From an uncultured Rhizobium sp. (GTDB taxonomy: Bacteria > Pseudomonadota > Alphaproteobacteria > Rhizobiales > Rhizobiaceae): a stretch of 64,000 bases of DNA. A model generated the notes under the pieces. It did not search any database. It was given only the letters and a program-made list of their open reading frames with translations, and was not told the DNA's origin. The position numbers and the translations under genes are program-made. Within the stretch, counting starts at the first letter, position 1. The number at the start of each line of letters is the position of its first letter. Location of the stretch: the NCBI GenBank assembly GCA_945952315.1, contig CAMFIE010000017.1, positions 20,340-84,339 on the forward strand, written 5' to 3'. Positions 44,229-52,504 of the stretch are shown one piece after another.

Positions 44229-44729
44229 GGCAATCCTGAAGCCCCGTGATAGGAAGGTCAAAAACCGGTTTCATCCGGTCCTTGCAGCTTTACGCTCCGA
44301 AGCCTTTGCCAAACTGTATTTATAAATAACTGTTTTTATTGGAATCTATCCGTTTGGGCGTTGAAATTCGAATCCGCTCAGGGATTTACGGGCCTCGGTT
44401 CGCATTTTGATTCATGTCGCTCACAGATTGATTCAAGCGGCGAGGCGTCGCCATCGGCTTGGTCGATAGCGCCAGAAGGCGAAAATCGGCGGCATCGACT
44501 TGTCAGCGGAATGAAATTGACATTCGATATACCTATGCCGGGGACAGCGGGATCGAATGTCGAATTCGTAAATTCCATTGTAATCAAAGAGTTGATCGTG
44601 GTTTTCCAGATTCCGACATTTGCTCTCGAGGGTTCAGATTGCGAAGGCAAATGTCGGAATCAAACCATTTGTCCGCGGCTTTGGATGAGACGATGCGACC
44701 TGATCGGACATCAAACGCAAGAGGGCAGC
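44229..44729. other. Inverted-repeat-rich intergenic region
   Basis: This 500-base region has no credible gene. It starts with an AT-rich stretch (44305-44345). It then carries three inverted repeats: GACATTCGAT/ATCGAATGTC (44519-44528 and 44552-44561), ATCAA-AGAG-TTGAT (44583-44596) and a perfect 15-bp pair at 44609-44623 and 44647-44661. It lies before an acetyltransferase gene. A structured RNA or a cluster of operators is possible. Confidence 0.6.
44609..44661. repeat. Perfect 15-bp inverted repeat with 23-base loop
   Basis: GATTCCGACATTTGC and GCAAATGTCGGAATC are exact complements, 23 bases apart. The smaller pair 48 bases upstream of it also has a 23-base loop, and both share GACATT(C/T)G at the arm. 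No coding role is seen. Confidence 0.8.
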
Positions 44730-45182
44730 ATGGGTTCCGGAAAGATTGTCATCCGCAAGGCCGAGGCCCGCGACGAGACCCGCTGGCGCGAACTCTGGGC
44801 CGGCTACATCAAGTTCTATCGCGGCGCCGTTTCCGAAGAGGTGACGGCCAGTACCTGGGCACGCATTCTCGATCCGCAAAGCAATATCGAGGCGCTGGTG
44901 GGGGAGGTGGACGGCGAGGTCGTTGGCCTCTGCAACTATCTTTACCATGACAGCACGTGGAGCACGCAGCCGATCTGCTATCTGCAGGATCTCTTCGTTG
45001 ATCCGGACAAGCGGGGTGGCGGCGTTGCGAAGCAGCTGATCCTTGCCTGCGAGGAGGAGGCGAAAAAGGCGGGTGCCTTCCGGCTCTACTGGCAGACGCA
45101 GGAGTATAATGCCCCGGCGAGGTCGCTTTACGACACAATTGTTCCCCGTTCCTCGTTCATTGTGTACCGCAAGAACATCTGA
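44730..45182 (+). CDS. GNAT-family N-acetyltransferase
   Basis: This is a 150-residue GNAT acetyltransferase. The N-terminus IVIRKAEARDETRWRELW is typical of the first strand and helix. YLQDLFVDPDKRGGGVAKQLILACEEEAKKAG holds the acetyl-CoA binding motif (R/Q-x-x-G-x-G/A variant RGGGVAK). The frame is open further upstream to 44361, but I chose ATG 44730 after AGAGGG because it matches the fold start. The substrate is unknown. It precedes cobA by 76 bases. Confidence 0.88.
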   Translation: MGSGKIVIRKAEARDETRWRELWAGYIKFYRGAVSEEVTASTWARILDPQSNIEALVGEVDGEVVGLCNYLYHDSTWSTQPICYLQDLFVDPDKRGGGVAKQLILACEEEAKKAGAFRLYWQTQEYNAPARSLYDTIVPRSSFIVYRKNI

Positions 45183-45258
45183 GCATCGCATGATCCGAAT
45201 GTGCCGGAAATGCATTGAAAAGATTGCATTCCGGCAAATTGGGCCCTAGGAAAACGGC

Positions 45259-46101
45259 ATGAGTGACAGTCTCTTTTCTGATCTTCCGGATTTCCAGCCA
45301 GGCTCTGTCTGGCTGGTCGGCGGCGGACCGGGTGATCCCGGCCTGCTGACGCTGCTTGCCGTGAAGGCGCTGAAGGAAGCCGATGTCATTGTGCATGATG
45401 CGCTGGTGAATGACGATTGCCTGAAGCTGGCGCGCAAGGGCGCCAAACTGGAATTTGCCGGAAAGCGTGGCGGCAAGCCTTCCGCCAAGCAGCGCGATAT
45501 CTCGCTGCGTCTTGTGGAACTCGCCCGGCAGGGGTTGAAGGTCCTGCGCCTCAAGGGCGGCGATCCCTTCGTGTTTGGCCGGGGTGGCGAGGAAGCGCTG
45601 ACGCTTGTTGAACATGGCATTTCCTTCCGCATCGTCCCGGGCATTACCGCTGGCATCGGCGGGCTTGCCTATGCAGGCATTCCAGTGACGCACCGGGAAG
45701 TCAATCACGCGGTGACCTTCCTGACCGGCCATGACAGTTCCGGCGTCATCCCGGACCGGATTGATTGGGACGCGATTGGCCGCGGCTCGCCGGTGATCGT
45801 CATGTATATGGCGATGAAGCATATCGGCCAGATCAGCGCCAATCTGATTGCTGCCGGTCGCCAGCCGGACGAGCCGGTCGCCTTTGTCTGCAATGCCGCG
45901 ACACCCGCTCAGACGGTTCTCGAAACCACGCTTGCGGATGCGGAAGCGGCGGTTGCCCGTGCGCGCATCGAGCCGCCCGCGATTGTGGTGATCGGGGAAG
46001 TGGTGCGGCTTCGCCCCTCGCTGGACTGGCTGGGGGCGCTTTCCGGCCGCAAGCTTGTTTGCGATCCCTTCGACCAGCCGGCGGAGAAAGTGCCGGCATG
46101 A
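45259..46101 (+). CDS. cobA: Uroporphyrinogen-III C-methyltransferase
   Basis: This 280-residue SUMT methylates uroporphyrinogen III at C2 and C7 using SAM, the first step specific to cobalamin and siroheme. It shows VWLVGGGPGDPGLLTLLAVKAL, the RLKGGDPFVFGRGGEEA loop, PGITAGIGGLAYAGIPVTHR and the VIVMYMAMKH segment. ATG 45259 lies after a clean gap. Its stop overlaps the cobB start (ATGA), giving a tight cobA-cobB-cobC-cobD operon. Confidence 0.95.
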   Translation: MSDSLFSDLPDFQPGSVWLVGGGPGDPGLLTLLAVKALKEADVIVHDALVNDDCLKLARKGAKLEFAGKRGGKPSAKQRDISLRLVELARQGLKVLRLKGGDPFVFGRGGEEALTLVEHGISFRIVPGITAGIGGLAYAGIPVTHREVNHAVTFLTGHDSSGVIPDRIDWDAIGRGSPVIVMYMAMKHIGQISANLIAAGRQPDEPVAFVCNAATPAQTVLETTLADAEAAVARARIEPPAIVVIGEVVRLRPSLDWLGALSGRKLVCDPFDQPAEKVPA

Positions 46102-47417
46102 GTGGAATTCTGATTGCAGCCCCGTCTTCCGGTTCCGGCAAGACGACCGTGACCCTTGGTCTCTTGCGGGCCCTCAGAAACCGCGGCGTGATGCTTGCGC
46201 CCGGCAAGGCTGGGCCGGATTACATCGATCCTGCCTTCCACGCCGCCGCGAGCGGTCAGCCCTGCCTGAACTTCGATCCCTGGGGCATGCGGCCCGAATT
46301 GCTGCTGGCCAATGCCACGCTGCACGCCTCCTCCGGCAAGACGCTGGTGATCGAGGCGATGATGGGGCTTTATGACAGTGCGGTGGATGGAAACGGCTCG
46401 CCCGCTGATCTTGCCTCCATCCTCGGCCTTACAGTCATTCTTGTGGTCGATTGCCGGGGCATGTCCCATTCGGTCGCGGCCCTTGTCGGCGGCTTTGCCA
46501 ATCACCGGGTGGATACGCGCATCGCAGGCGTCATCCTGAACAAGGTGAATTCCGACCGGCATGAAAAGATGCTGCGCGATGCGCTTTCGGCAATCCGCAT
46601 GCCGGTTCTGGCCGTCATCCGCTCGCGCAAGGATCTGGCCCTGCCGGAGCGGCATCTGGGGCTGGTGCAGGCGGGTGAGCATGGCGAGCTTGATGCCTTT
46701 ATAGAAAAGGCTGCAGCCGCCGTTTCCGAAAAGGCGGATTTCGACCGCATTCTTTCGGCTGCAAGGCAGGTGCCGCAGCGGCCTTCGGAAGCCAATATTC
46801 CGCGCCTGCCGCCGCTTGGCCAGCGCATTGCGATTGCGCGCGATACGGCCTTTGCCTTCGTTTACGAACATATGCTGCTGGGCTGGAAGCGGCGGGGAGC
46901 GGAATTCACTTTCTTTTCGCCGCTGGCCGATGAAGCGCCCGATGCCAATGCCGATGCCATCTATCTGCCCGGCGGATATCCGGAGCTGCATGCGGGCACG
47001 CTTGCCGCAAACCGGATTTTCAAGACGGGCATGCGGGATGCGGCAGCGCGCGGCGTGAAGGTGTTTGGCGAATGCGGTGGCTACATGACGCTGGGCGATG
47101 GGCTGATCGGGGTGAATGGCGAGCGCCACGAGATGCTCGGTCTTCTGCCGCTGGTCACCAGCTTTGAAAAGCGCAAGCGCCATCTCGGCTATCGGCATCT
47201 GAAGCCGCTTGCAGGCGCGCCCTTTGGCGCCCCGATGCGCGGCCATGAATTCCACTATGCCTCGATCATCGAGGAAGGGGCGGCTGACCGCCTGTTTGCC
47301 GCACGCGATGCGGCGGACAATGATCTCGGCGAAGTCGGGCTGATGCGCGGATCGGTTGCCGGTTCCTTCATGCATCTCATCGATGTGGAAGGCGAGGGGC
47401 GCGGAGTGCGCCGATGA
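46098..47417 (+). CDS. cobB: Cobyrinic (hydrogenobyrinic) acid a,c-diamide synthase
   Basis: This 439-residue glutamine amidotransferase amidates the a and c side chains using ATP and glutamine. N-terminal P-loop domain: LIAAPSSGSGKTTVTLGLL, then KAGPDYIDPAFH and the VIEAMMGLYD segment. C-terminal GATase1 domain: YLPGGYPELHA, the nucleophile Cys in GECGGYMTLG, and RGHEFHYASI-like His. The ATG overlaps the cobA stop, and its own stop overlaps the cobC start. Confidence 0.95.
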   Translation: MSGILIAAPSSGSGKTTVTLGLLRALRNRGVMLAPGKAGPDYIDPAFHAAASGQPCLNFDPWGMRPELLLANATLHASSGKTLVIEAMMGLYDSAVDGNGSPADLASILGLTVILVVDCRGMSHSVAALVGGFANHRVDTRIAGVILNKVNSDRHEKMLRDALSAIRMPVLAVIRSRKDLALPERHLGLVQAGEHGELDAFIEKAAAAVSEKADFDRILSAARQVPQRPSEANIPRLPPLGQRIAIARDTAFAFVYEHMLLGWKRRGAEFTFFSPLADEAPDANADAIYLPGGYPELHAGTLAANRIFKTGMRDAAARGVKVFGECGGYMTLGDGLIGVNGERHEMLGLLPLVTSFEKRKRHLGYRHLKPLAGAPFGAPMRGHEFHYASIIEEGAADRLFAARDAADNDLGEVGLMRGSVAGSFMHLIDVEGEGRGVRR

Positions 47418-48424
47418 CCGCTCCGGCAAGCCCGATCCTGCATGGCGGCGGCATCGCTGCTGCCGCCCGGCTCTACGGAGGGCGACCGCAGGACTGGCTC
47501 GATCTTTCGACCGGCATCAACCCGTGCCCGCCTGCGCTTCCGGATATTCCCGCCGCTGCCTGGCACCGCCTGCCGGAAGGGGAACTGGTGGAAGCCGCCC
47601 GCGATGCCGCGCGTCATTATTATAATGCACGGCACTGCCTGCCGTTGGCCGCACCTGGCACGCAGTCCGTCATCCAGCATCTGCCGAAGCTTGCGGATCT
47701 CGCCCGCCCGGTTGCCGTGTTGGGGCCGACCTATGGCGAATATGCCCGGGTGCTCCGGATCGCCGGTCTTCAGGTGGATGAAATCGCGACGCCGGATGAG
47801 GTTCGCGATGCGCACGGCCTTGTGGTCGTGGTGAACCCCAATAACCCGACCGGTCGGGTTTTGCCCCGCATTGACCTGCTTGCCCTTGCCGAACGTCTGC
47901 ATGCAAAGGCCGCGCGGCTGCATGTGGATGAAGCCTTCGGCGATGGCGAGACGGGCGAAAGTCTCTCCGCCGATGCCGGACGTGTGCCGGGGCTGACTGT
48001 CTTCCGCTCTTTCGGAAAGTTCTTTGGCCTTGCCGGACTGCGGCTCGGCTTCGTGCTGGCGGAAGAGGCGGTGCTTTCCCGTTTTGCCGACTGGCTAGGG
48101 CCCTGGCCGGTTTCCGGCCCCGCGCTGAGCCTTGCCTCCAGCCTGATGCGGTCCGATCTATCACCGCTGCGCCAGACAATCGCTGCCCGCCATGCTGCCC
48201 ATCGGGCCGTGCTGGAAGGGGCGGGGCTTACCATTCTGGGCGGCACGAAACTCTTCACGCTGGTGGATCACGCGCGGGCAGGCGCTTTGCACGAGCACCT
48301 TTGCCGCCACCATATTCTGGTGCGGAAATTCGATTATGATCCGCGCTGGCTGCGCATCGGCCTTGCGCCGAATGATGAGGCCGATCAACGTCTGGCCACA
48401 GCGCTTGCGGGATTTTCATCGTGA
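47414..48424 (+). CDS. cobC: Cobalamin biosynthesis PLP-dependent protein CobC (threonine-phosphate decarboxylase type)
   Basis: This 336-residue fold-type I PLP enzyme makes the aminopropanol (phosphate) side chain. Visible are LDLSTGINPCPPALP, VVNPNNPTGRVLPR, LHVDEAFGDGE and the PLP lysine in FRSFGKFFGLAGLRLGF. The length and the SFGK-FFGLAGLR motif match CobC/CobD rather than generic aminotransferases. It overlaps cobB and cobD by four bases each. Confidence 0.93.
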   Translation: MTAPASPILHGGGIAAAARLYGGRPQDWLDLSTGINPCPPALPDIPAAAWHRLPEGELVEAARDAARHYYNARHCLPLAAPGTQSVIQHLPKLADLARPVAVLGPTYGEYARVLRIAGLQVDEIATPDEVRDAHGLVVVVNPNNPTGRVLPRIDLLALAERLHAKAARLHVDEAFGDGETGESLSADAGRVPGLTVFRSFGKFFGLAGLRLGFVLAEEAVLSRFADWLGPWPVSGPALSLASSLMRSDLSPLRQTIAARHAAHRAVLEGAGLTILGGTKLFTLVDHARAGALHEHLCRHHILVRKFDYDPRWLRIGLAPNDEADQRLATALAGFSS

Positions 48425-49401
48425 CGGTCCATTTGCTTGTTCTTTTTCTTGCCCTGCTGCTCGACCGGATCGTGGGCGATCCGGACTGGCTCTGGCGCGG
48501 CAAGCTGCCGCATCCGGTGGTGCTGTTCGGCAAGGCGATCTCGTTCGCCGACAAGCGACTGAACCGGGCCGACTTTTCACCCGAGGCACGCAAGCGCAAT
48601 GGCGTGATCGCGCTCGTGCTGCTTCTCGCCGCAAGCATTGTGGCAGGACTGGTGATCCATGGCGCGGCGAGACTGCTCGGGCCCCTTGGTCTTCTTGTCG
48701 AAGCGGTGATTGCCTCCGTGCTTCTCGCGCAGAAAAGCCTTGCCGATCACGTCCAGGCGGTGGCCGATGGTCTTCGCCGCGATGGGCTGCCGGGTGGAAG
48801 GCGGGCGGTTTCGATGATCGTCGGACGCGATCCGGATGTGCTGGATGAACCCGCCGTCTGCCGCGCTGCGATCGAAAGCCTCGCGGAAAACTTTTCCGAT
48901 GGTGTGGTGGCGCCTGCCTTCTGGTTCGCACTGTTCGGCCTGCCGGGACTGTTTGCCTACAAGATGCTGAACACGGCCGATTCCATGATCGGCCACAAAT
49001 CGGAAAAATATCTGCATTTCGGCTGGGCCGCCGCCCGCAGCGATGACGGGGCAAACTGGCTGCCCGCCCGCTTCTCCGTGCTGCTGATTGCTACAGGCGC
49101 TTGGGCAGGGCAGGGGCTGGCTGCCGCCCGAAAGGCGGTGGGCACGGCATTGCGCGATGCCGGCCTGCATCGGTCGCCCAATTCCGGCTGGCCGGAAAGC
49201 GCCATGGCCGGTGCGCTCGATATCCAGCTCGCAGGCCCGCGCATCTATGGCGGCGAGAAAGTAAGCGAACCCATGCTCAACGGCTCCGGTCGCGCAGGAT
49301 TGACCGCCACGGATATAACCGAGGCCGTCACCCTGTTTTACGCCGCCTGCACCGCGCTGACGGCGCTGTTGGGGCTGGTTTTTGCCGCAGAATTCCTCTG
49401 A
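48421..49401 (+). CDS. cobD: Adenosylcobinamide-phosphate synthase (CobD/CbiB)
   Basis: This 326-residue inner-membrane enzyme attaches the aminopropanol arm to adenosylcobyric acid. GTG start at 48421. The N-terminus LLVLFLALLLDRIVGDPDWLWRGKLPHPVVLFGK and ENFSDGVVAPAFWFALFGLPG, KMLNTADSMIGHKSEKYLHFGWAAARSDD and YGGEKVSEPMLNG are family hallmarks. At least four membrane segments are visible. It ends the cobABCD operon; an RTX gene follows after 219 bases. Confidence 0.95.
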   Translation: MTVHLLVLFLALLLDRIVGDPDWLWRGKLPHPVVLFGKAISFADKRLNRADFSPEARKRNGVIALVLLLAASIVAGLVIHGAARLLGPLGLLVEAVIASVLLAQKSLADHVQAVADGLRRDGLPGGRRAVSMIVGRDPDVLDEPAVCRAAIESLAENFSDGVVAPAFWFALFGLPGLFAYKMLNTADSMIGHKSEKYLHFGWAAARSDDGANWLPARFSVLLIATGAWAGQGLAAARKAVGTALRDAGLHRSPNSGWPESAMAGALDIQLAGPRIYGGEKVSEPMLNGSGRAGLTATDITEAVTLFYAACTALTALLGLVFAAEFL

Positions 49402-49479
49402 TTTTTCAAGGGCTTTTCCAAAATTAAGCATCTGTTTTAGGGTTAATTTCGCTCGGCGCGATAGAACCCGAAAAAGCAG

Positions 49480-49508
49480 TTGCAATCAATTTTTAACATG
49501 TGTAAATT
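49480..49508 (+). promoter_or_regulatory. Promoter candidate for the RTX gene
   Basis: TTGCAA and TAAATT are spaced 17 bases apart, 113 bases before the RTX start codon. The start has a clear AGGGAG ribosome site. The surrounding 200 bases are AT-rich compared with the flanking cob genes. Confidence 0.45.
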
Positions 49509-49620
49509 CGAAATTAAGAAATGACTTTCATCGTATAAATATTGGTGCTCAAAACTTTTTAAGTCCGGAAGTCATTTTGTTTGTTTTGATCACCAAAGCC
49601 AAACTCAGGGAGTTAGAGAC

Positions 49621-51438
49621 ATGGCTGCGAATGGTATTGATGTTGTTGCAAATGTGAAGCTTTTTGACCTGGATGCCGCACTGGCAACGAAGGATCCGGT
49701 AGAGCCTTTAAAGAAAGGCTTGTATATTTCGGGCACAACTTCCGATGATATTGTGAGGGTTAACGCATCTGCTGATATGCAGGTCACTATCAACACCGGT
49801 GAAGGCAACGACACCGTGCTTGCCGCTAACTCGAAGGCCGCGATTTCGGTCAATACCGGCACCGGCAAGGACTGGGTCGATGGCAGCGCTTATAACGACA
49901 CCATCATCCTGGGCGACGGCAATGACACGACCTATGCCGGCGCAGGCAATGACACCATTGATGGCGGCTCGGGCAGCGATTATCTCTCCGCCGGTGATGG
50001 CGATGATATCGTGATCGGCGGCACTGGCCGCGACTATCTCGAAGGCAGCCGCGGCGATGATGAGCTTTGGGGCAACGATGCCTCGAATGTCGACGACAAC
50101 GAGCGCGACAATTTCATCTACCGCCTCGACCGCACCTTGAAGAACAACAAGGTTAATCTCGGCCTCGAATGGGGCAACGACACCATCCACGATTTCCATG
50201 CTCATGCGACTGACAAGAAGGGCGACCTGATCGAAATGGATGATTTCTTCATGCGCCTCAGCGATGTGGACGTGAAGAAGATTCTCGACGCGGTCGACAA
50301 TGCCGTGAAGGTCAATTCTGATGGGAAGTTTACCGATGCAAATGGTAAGGTTTTCCAGTCCGAAACCCTGAATGAAGACGGTGACGGCAATTATGATGCC
50401 TATCTGTCGCAGTCGGTGACAAAGGGTAACCTTGGGCAAGTAGATAAAGGAGCAACAAACGAAACCATCTATGATGTTAACGGTCTGGATGGTGGCAAGT
50501 ACCAGTTGAAAGTTGCCGCGAATTGGGACGAACAAACCAACCATGTCTCAATGAAGCTGACATTCACAAATTCCAATAACTCCGCGGACAAGGGTGCCTC
50601 TATCACCATCGAAAATGCAGATGATTTGAATGCCGTTGCTTCTTTCACCCGTGAGGGCGCGAAGCTGGTGCATGGTAAGGACGATGCTGCCAATGGCGAC
50701 GACATCGACCTGAGTTCTGATGTCTTCAAGACTGCGCTGGGTGGCAAGGGTGCGTACTTCTATGGTTTTGCTGGCAACGACAAGGTTACCGGCACGGACG
50801 TGGACGACAATCTCGGCGGTGGTGACGGCGTTGACACCATCAATGGCGGCAAAGGCAACGACCGCGTCTATGGTGATGCTGGCAACGATGTATTGCGCGG
50901 TGGGGCAGGCAATGATTACCTCTCCGGCGGTTCGGGAGATGACCGTCTCTATGGCGATGCTGGTAAAGATACGCTCTGGGGCGGTACCGGTCGCAATACC
51001 CTTACGGGTGGCGAGGGCAATGATATCTTCCTCTTTACTGGTTCGGGTCTGACTTTTGACAAGGACGGTCATGCCATCGCAACACTCGAAAAGACAACGA
51101 CGACCATCACCGACTTCGAAATGTATAACGACAAGATCAAACTCGGCGATGTTTTTGCGGACTATCGCATTTCCAATACCGCGCTGCAAAACCAGAAATA
51201 TGGTGATTGGCTGAGCACTCATGTTTCGGTTGAAAAAAATATGATCGCGAATGGCGATGGTTTCAAAGAAGTCGGACCCAAAAACCTCGTCATTCATCTT
51301 TCCACGGATGATAAGGCGTCTGATGCCTACAATACCGACGTTGTCATCATCAAAGGCAATGACTATTTCGATGCGGACATCGCCTACAGAGACATTGTGG
51401 ATCACAAGGCTTATGACCTGTACTTCGTCTTCGGCTGA
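49621..51438 (+). CDS. RTX (hemolysin-type calcium-binding repeat) secreted protein
   Basis: This 605-residue acidic protein has no N-terminal signal peptide. It carries two blocks of GGxGxDx-type nonapeptide repeats at about residues 58-155 and 378-475, such as GAGNDTIDGGSGSDYLSAGDGDD. Between them is a non-repetitive region of unknown fold. The C-terminus (DLYFVFG) fits the uncleaved secretion signal of type I systems. It is probably exported by a TolC-dependent ABC system encoded elsewhere. Calcium should fold the repeats outside the cell. No enzymatic domain is recognisable; adhesion or surface-layer roles are possible. Its Asn/Asp/Gly-rich composition differs from the flanking genes. Confidence 0.88.
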   Translation: MAANGIDVVANVKLFDLDAALATKDPVEPLKKGLYISGTTSDDIVRVNASADMQVTINTGEGNDTVLAANSKAAISVNTGTGKDWVDGSAYNDTIILGDGNDTTYAGAGNDTIDGGSGSDYLSAGDGDDIVIGGTGRDYLEGSRGDDELWGNDASNVDDNERDNFIYRLDRTLKNNKVNLGLEWGNDTIHDFHAHATDKKGDLIEMDDFFMRLSDVDVKKILDAVDNAVKVNSDGKFTDANGKVFQSETLNEDGDGNYDAYLSQSVTKGNLGQVDKGATNETIYDVNGLDGGKYQLKVAANWDEQTNHVSMKLTFTNSNNSADKGASITIENADDLNAVASFTREGAKLVHGKDDAANGDDIDLSSDVFKTALGGKGAYFYGFAGNDKVTGTDVDDNLGGGDGVDTINGGKGNDRVYGDAGNDVLRGGAGNDYLSGGSGDDRLYGDAGKDTLWGGTGRNTLTGGEGNDIFLFTGSGLTFDKDGHAIATLEKTTTTITDFEMYNDKIKLGDVFADYRISNTALQNQKYGDWLSTHVSVEKNMIANGDGFKEVGPKNLVIHLSTDDKASDAYNTDVVIIKGNDYFDADIAYRDIVDHKAYDLYFVFG

Positions 51439-51465
51439 TCCTGTCTCTCAACAGGATTAACCACG

Positions 51466-51494
51466 CCCCGCAGGCTTATGTCTGCGGGGTTTTT
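51466..51494 (+). terminator. Terminator after the RTX gene
   Basis: CCCCGCAG-GCTTATGT-CTGCGGGG followed by five T is a clean intrinsic terminator 27 bases after the stop codon. Confidence 0.9.
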
Positions 51495-51531
51495 CATATT
51501 TCAATGTGATAAATTCGGCGGCCTGAAATAC

Positions 51532-52257
51532 TCAATCGATCCCGGCGGCGCGGCGCAGGCGGTCCATGACCGGCACGGTCAGGTGGCGGTTGTTTTCAAT
51601 CTGGATGATCCCGTCCTTGCGCAGCTTGGTCATCTGGCGGCTAACGGTTTCGATGGTAAGACCGAGGAAATCGGCGATATCGGCGCGCGAGAGCGGCAGC
51701 TCATAGGTCATGGTCTCGCCCTTTTCCGGGTCGAGATGGGTGGCGATCAGATAGAGAAAGCTTGCCACCTTTTCCTGCGCGGTCTTGCGGCCAAGGGTCA
51801 GCATCCAGTCGCGGGCTTCGTCCAGTTCTTTCAGCGCCTGGCTGTGGAGGAGGTGGCCAAGCGTGGACGATTCGTTCACCAGCCGCTCGATCACCGGTTT
51901 CGGGAAAATGCACACTTCCGTATCGATGGCGGTTTCCGCCGTCAGCGTGCTTTCCTCATGGAAAGGCCTGCCGATGAAATCGGGCGCGAATTGCAGCCCG
52001 ACGATCTGCTGGCGGCCATCGGACATCATCTTGGAAAGCTTCACAACGCCCTTGAGGATGTTCGAGTAGGAATTCACCCGCTCGCCCTGGCCCACGACTT
52101 CGCTGCCTGCGCCCACCCAGCGACGGGTGGAATGCTTGGAAAGCTCCGTCAGCTGCTGCGGTGTGAGCACGCCACATACGCCGCCATGCCGCGCCTCGCA
52201 GGATCTGCAAACCACCGGTACGTCGGAATTGTGTATGTCCTTGCGTTGCATATCCAT
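51532..52257 (-). CDS. fnrN: FNR-type oxygen-sensing regulator (FnrN/FnrL)
   Basis: This 241-residue Crp/Fnr-family regulator switches genes on at low oxygen. The N-terminal cysteine set is C17-x2-C20-x7-C28 (CRSCEARHGGVC), with a further Cys in EVCIFP, as needed for a [4Fe-4S] cluster. A cyclic-nucleotide-binding-like domain follows (residues 30-150). The C-terminal HTH contains FLGLTIETVSRQMTKL, with the E...SR residues that read TTGAT half-sites. It is divergent from hemN with an FNR-like box between them. ATG 52257 gives MDMQRKD. Confidence 0.92.
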   Translation of the reverse strand: MDMQRKDIHNSDVPVVCRSCEARHGGVCGVLTPQQLTELSKHSTRRWVGAGSEVVGQGERVNSYSNILKGVVKLSKMMSDGRQQIVGLQFAPDFIGRPFHEESTLTAETAIDTEVCIFPKPVIERLVNESSTLGHLLHSQALKELDEARDWMLTLGRKTAQEKVASFLYLIATHLDPEKGETMTYELPLSRADIADFLGLTIETVSRQMTKLRKDGIIQIENNRHLTVPVMDRLRRAAGID

Positions 52258-52412
52258 AGTGCACCCCGCATGTGCCCCGGCACTGCCTGTTTCACCAGGC
52301 ACCTTTGCCGCGCTTCTGCCATGACCTGCCCCTCAGGAAAAGGTCAAATCGATAGCGGCGACAACAATTCAAAATCTACGGTTTAGCCGCCCTCCGTTTC
52401 GTACGATGCAAT

Positions 52413-52426
52413 TTGATCGAAGTCAA
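52413..52426. promoter_or_regulatory. FNR/FixK-type box before hemN
   Basis: TTGAT-CGAA-GTCAA has one mismatch to TTGAT-N4-ATCAA. It lies 79 bases before the hemN start and about 155 bases from the fnrN start, so either gene could be controlled. Confidence 0.75.
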
Positions 52427-52504
52427 AGTCTCCTTTGGTTCATCCAGCTAGGAAATGATTGATGAAAAATTGCATTTCGCAGTTTCGCACAGGAAGGAAT
52501 GGCC

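Noticed and set aside
49800..51010. Short regular repeats that might suggest a CRISPR array
   Set aside because: They are GGxGxDx codon repeats of the RTX protein in one open frame, without spacers. No CRISPR array or cas gene was seen in the window.
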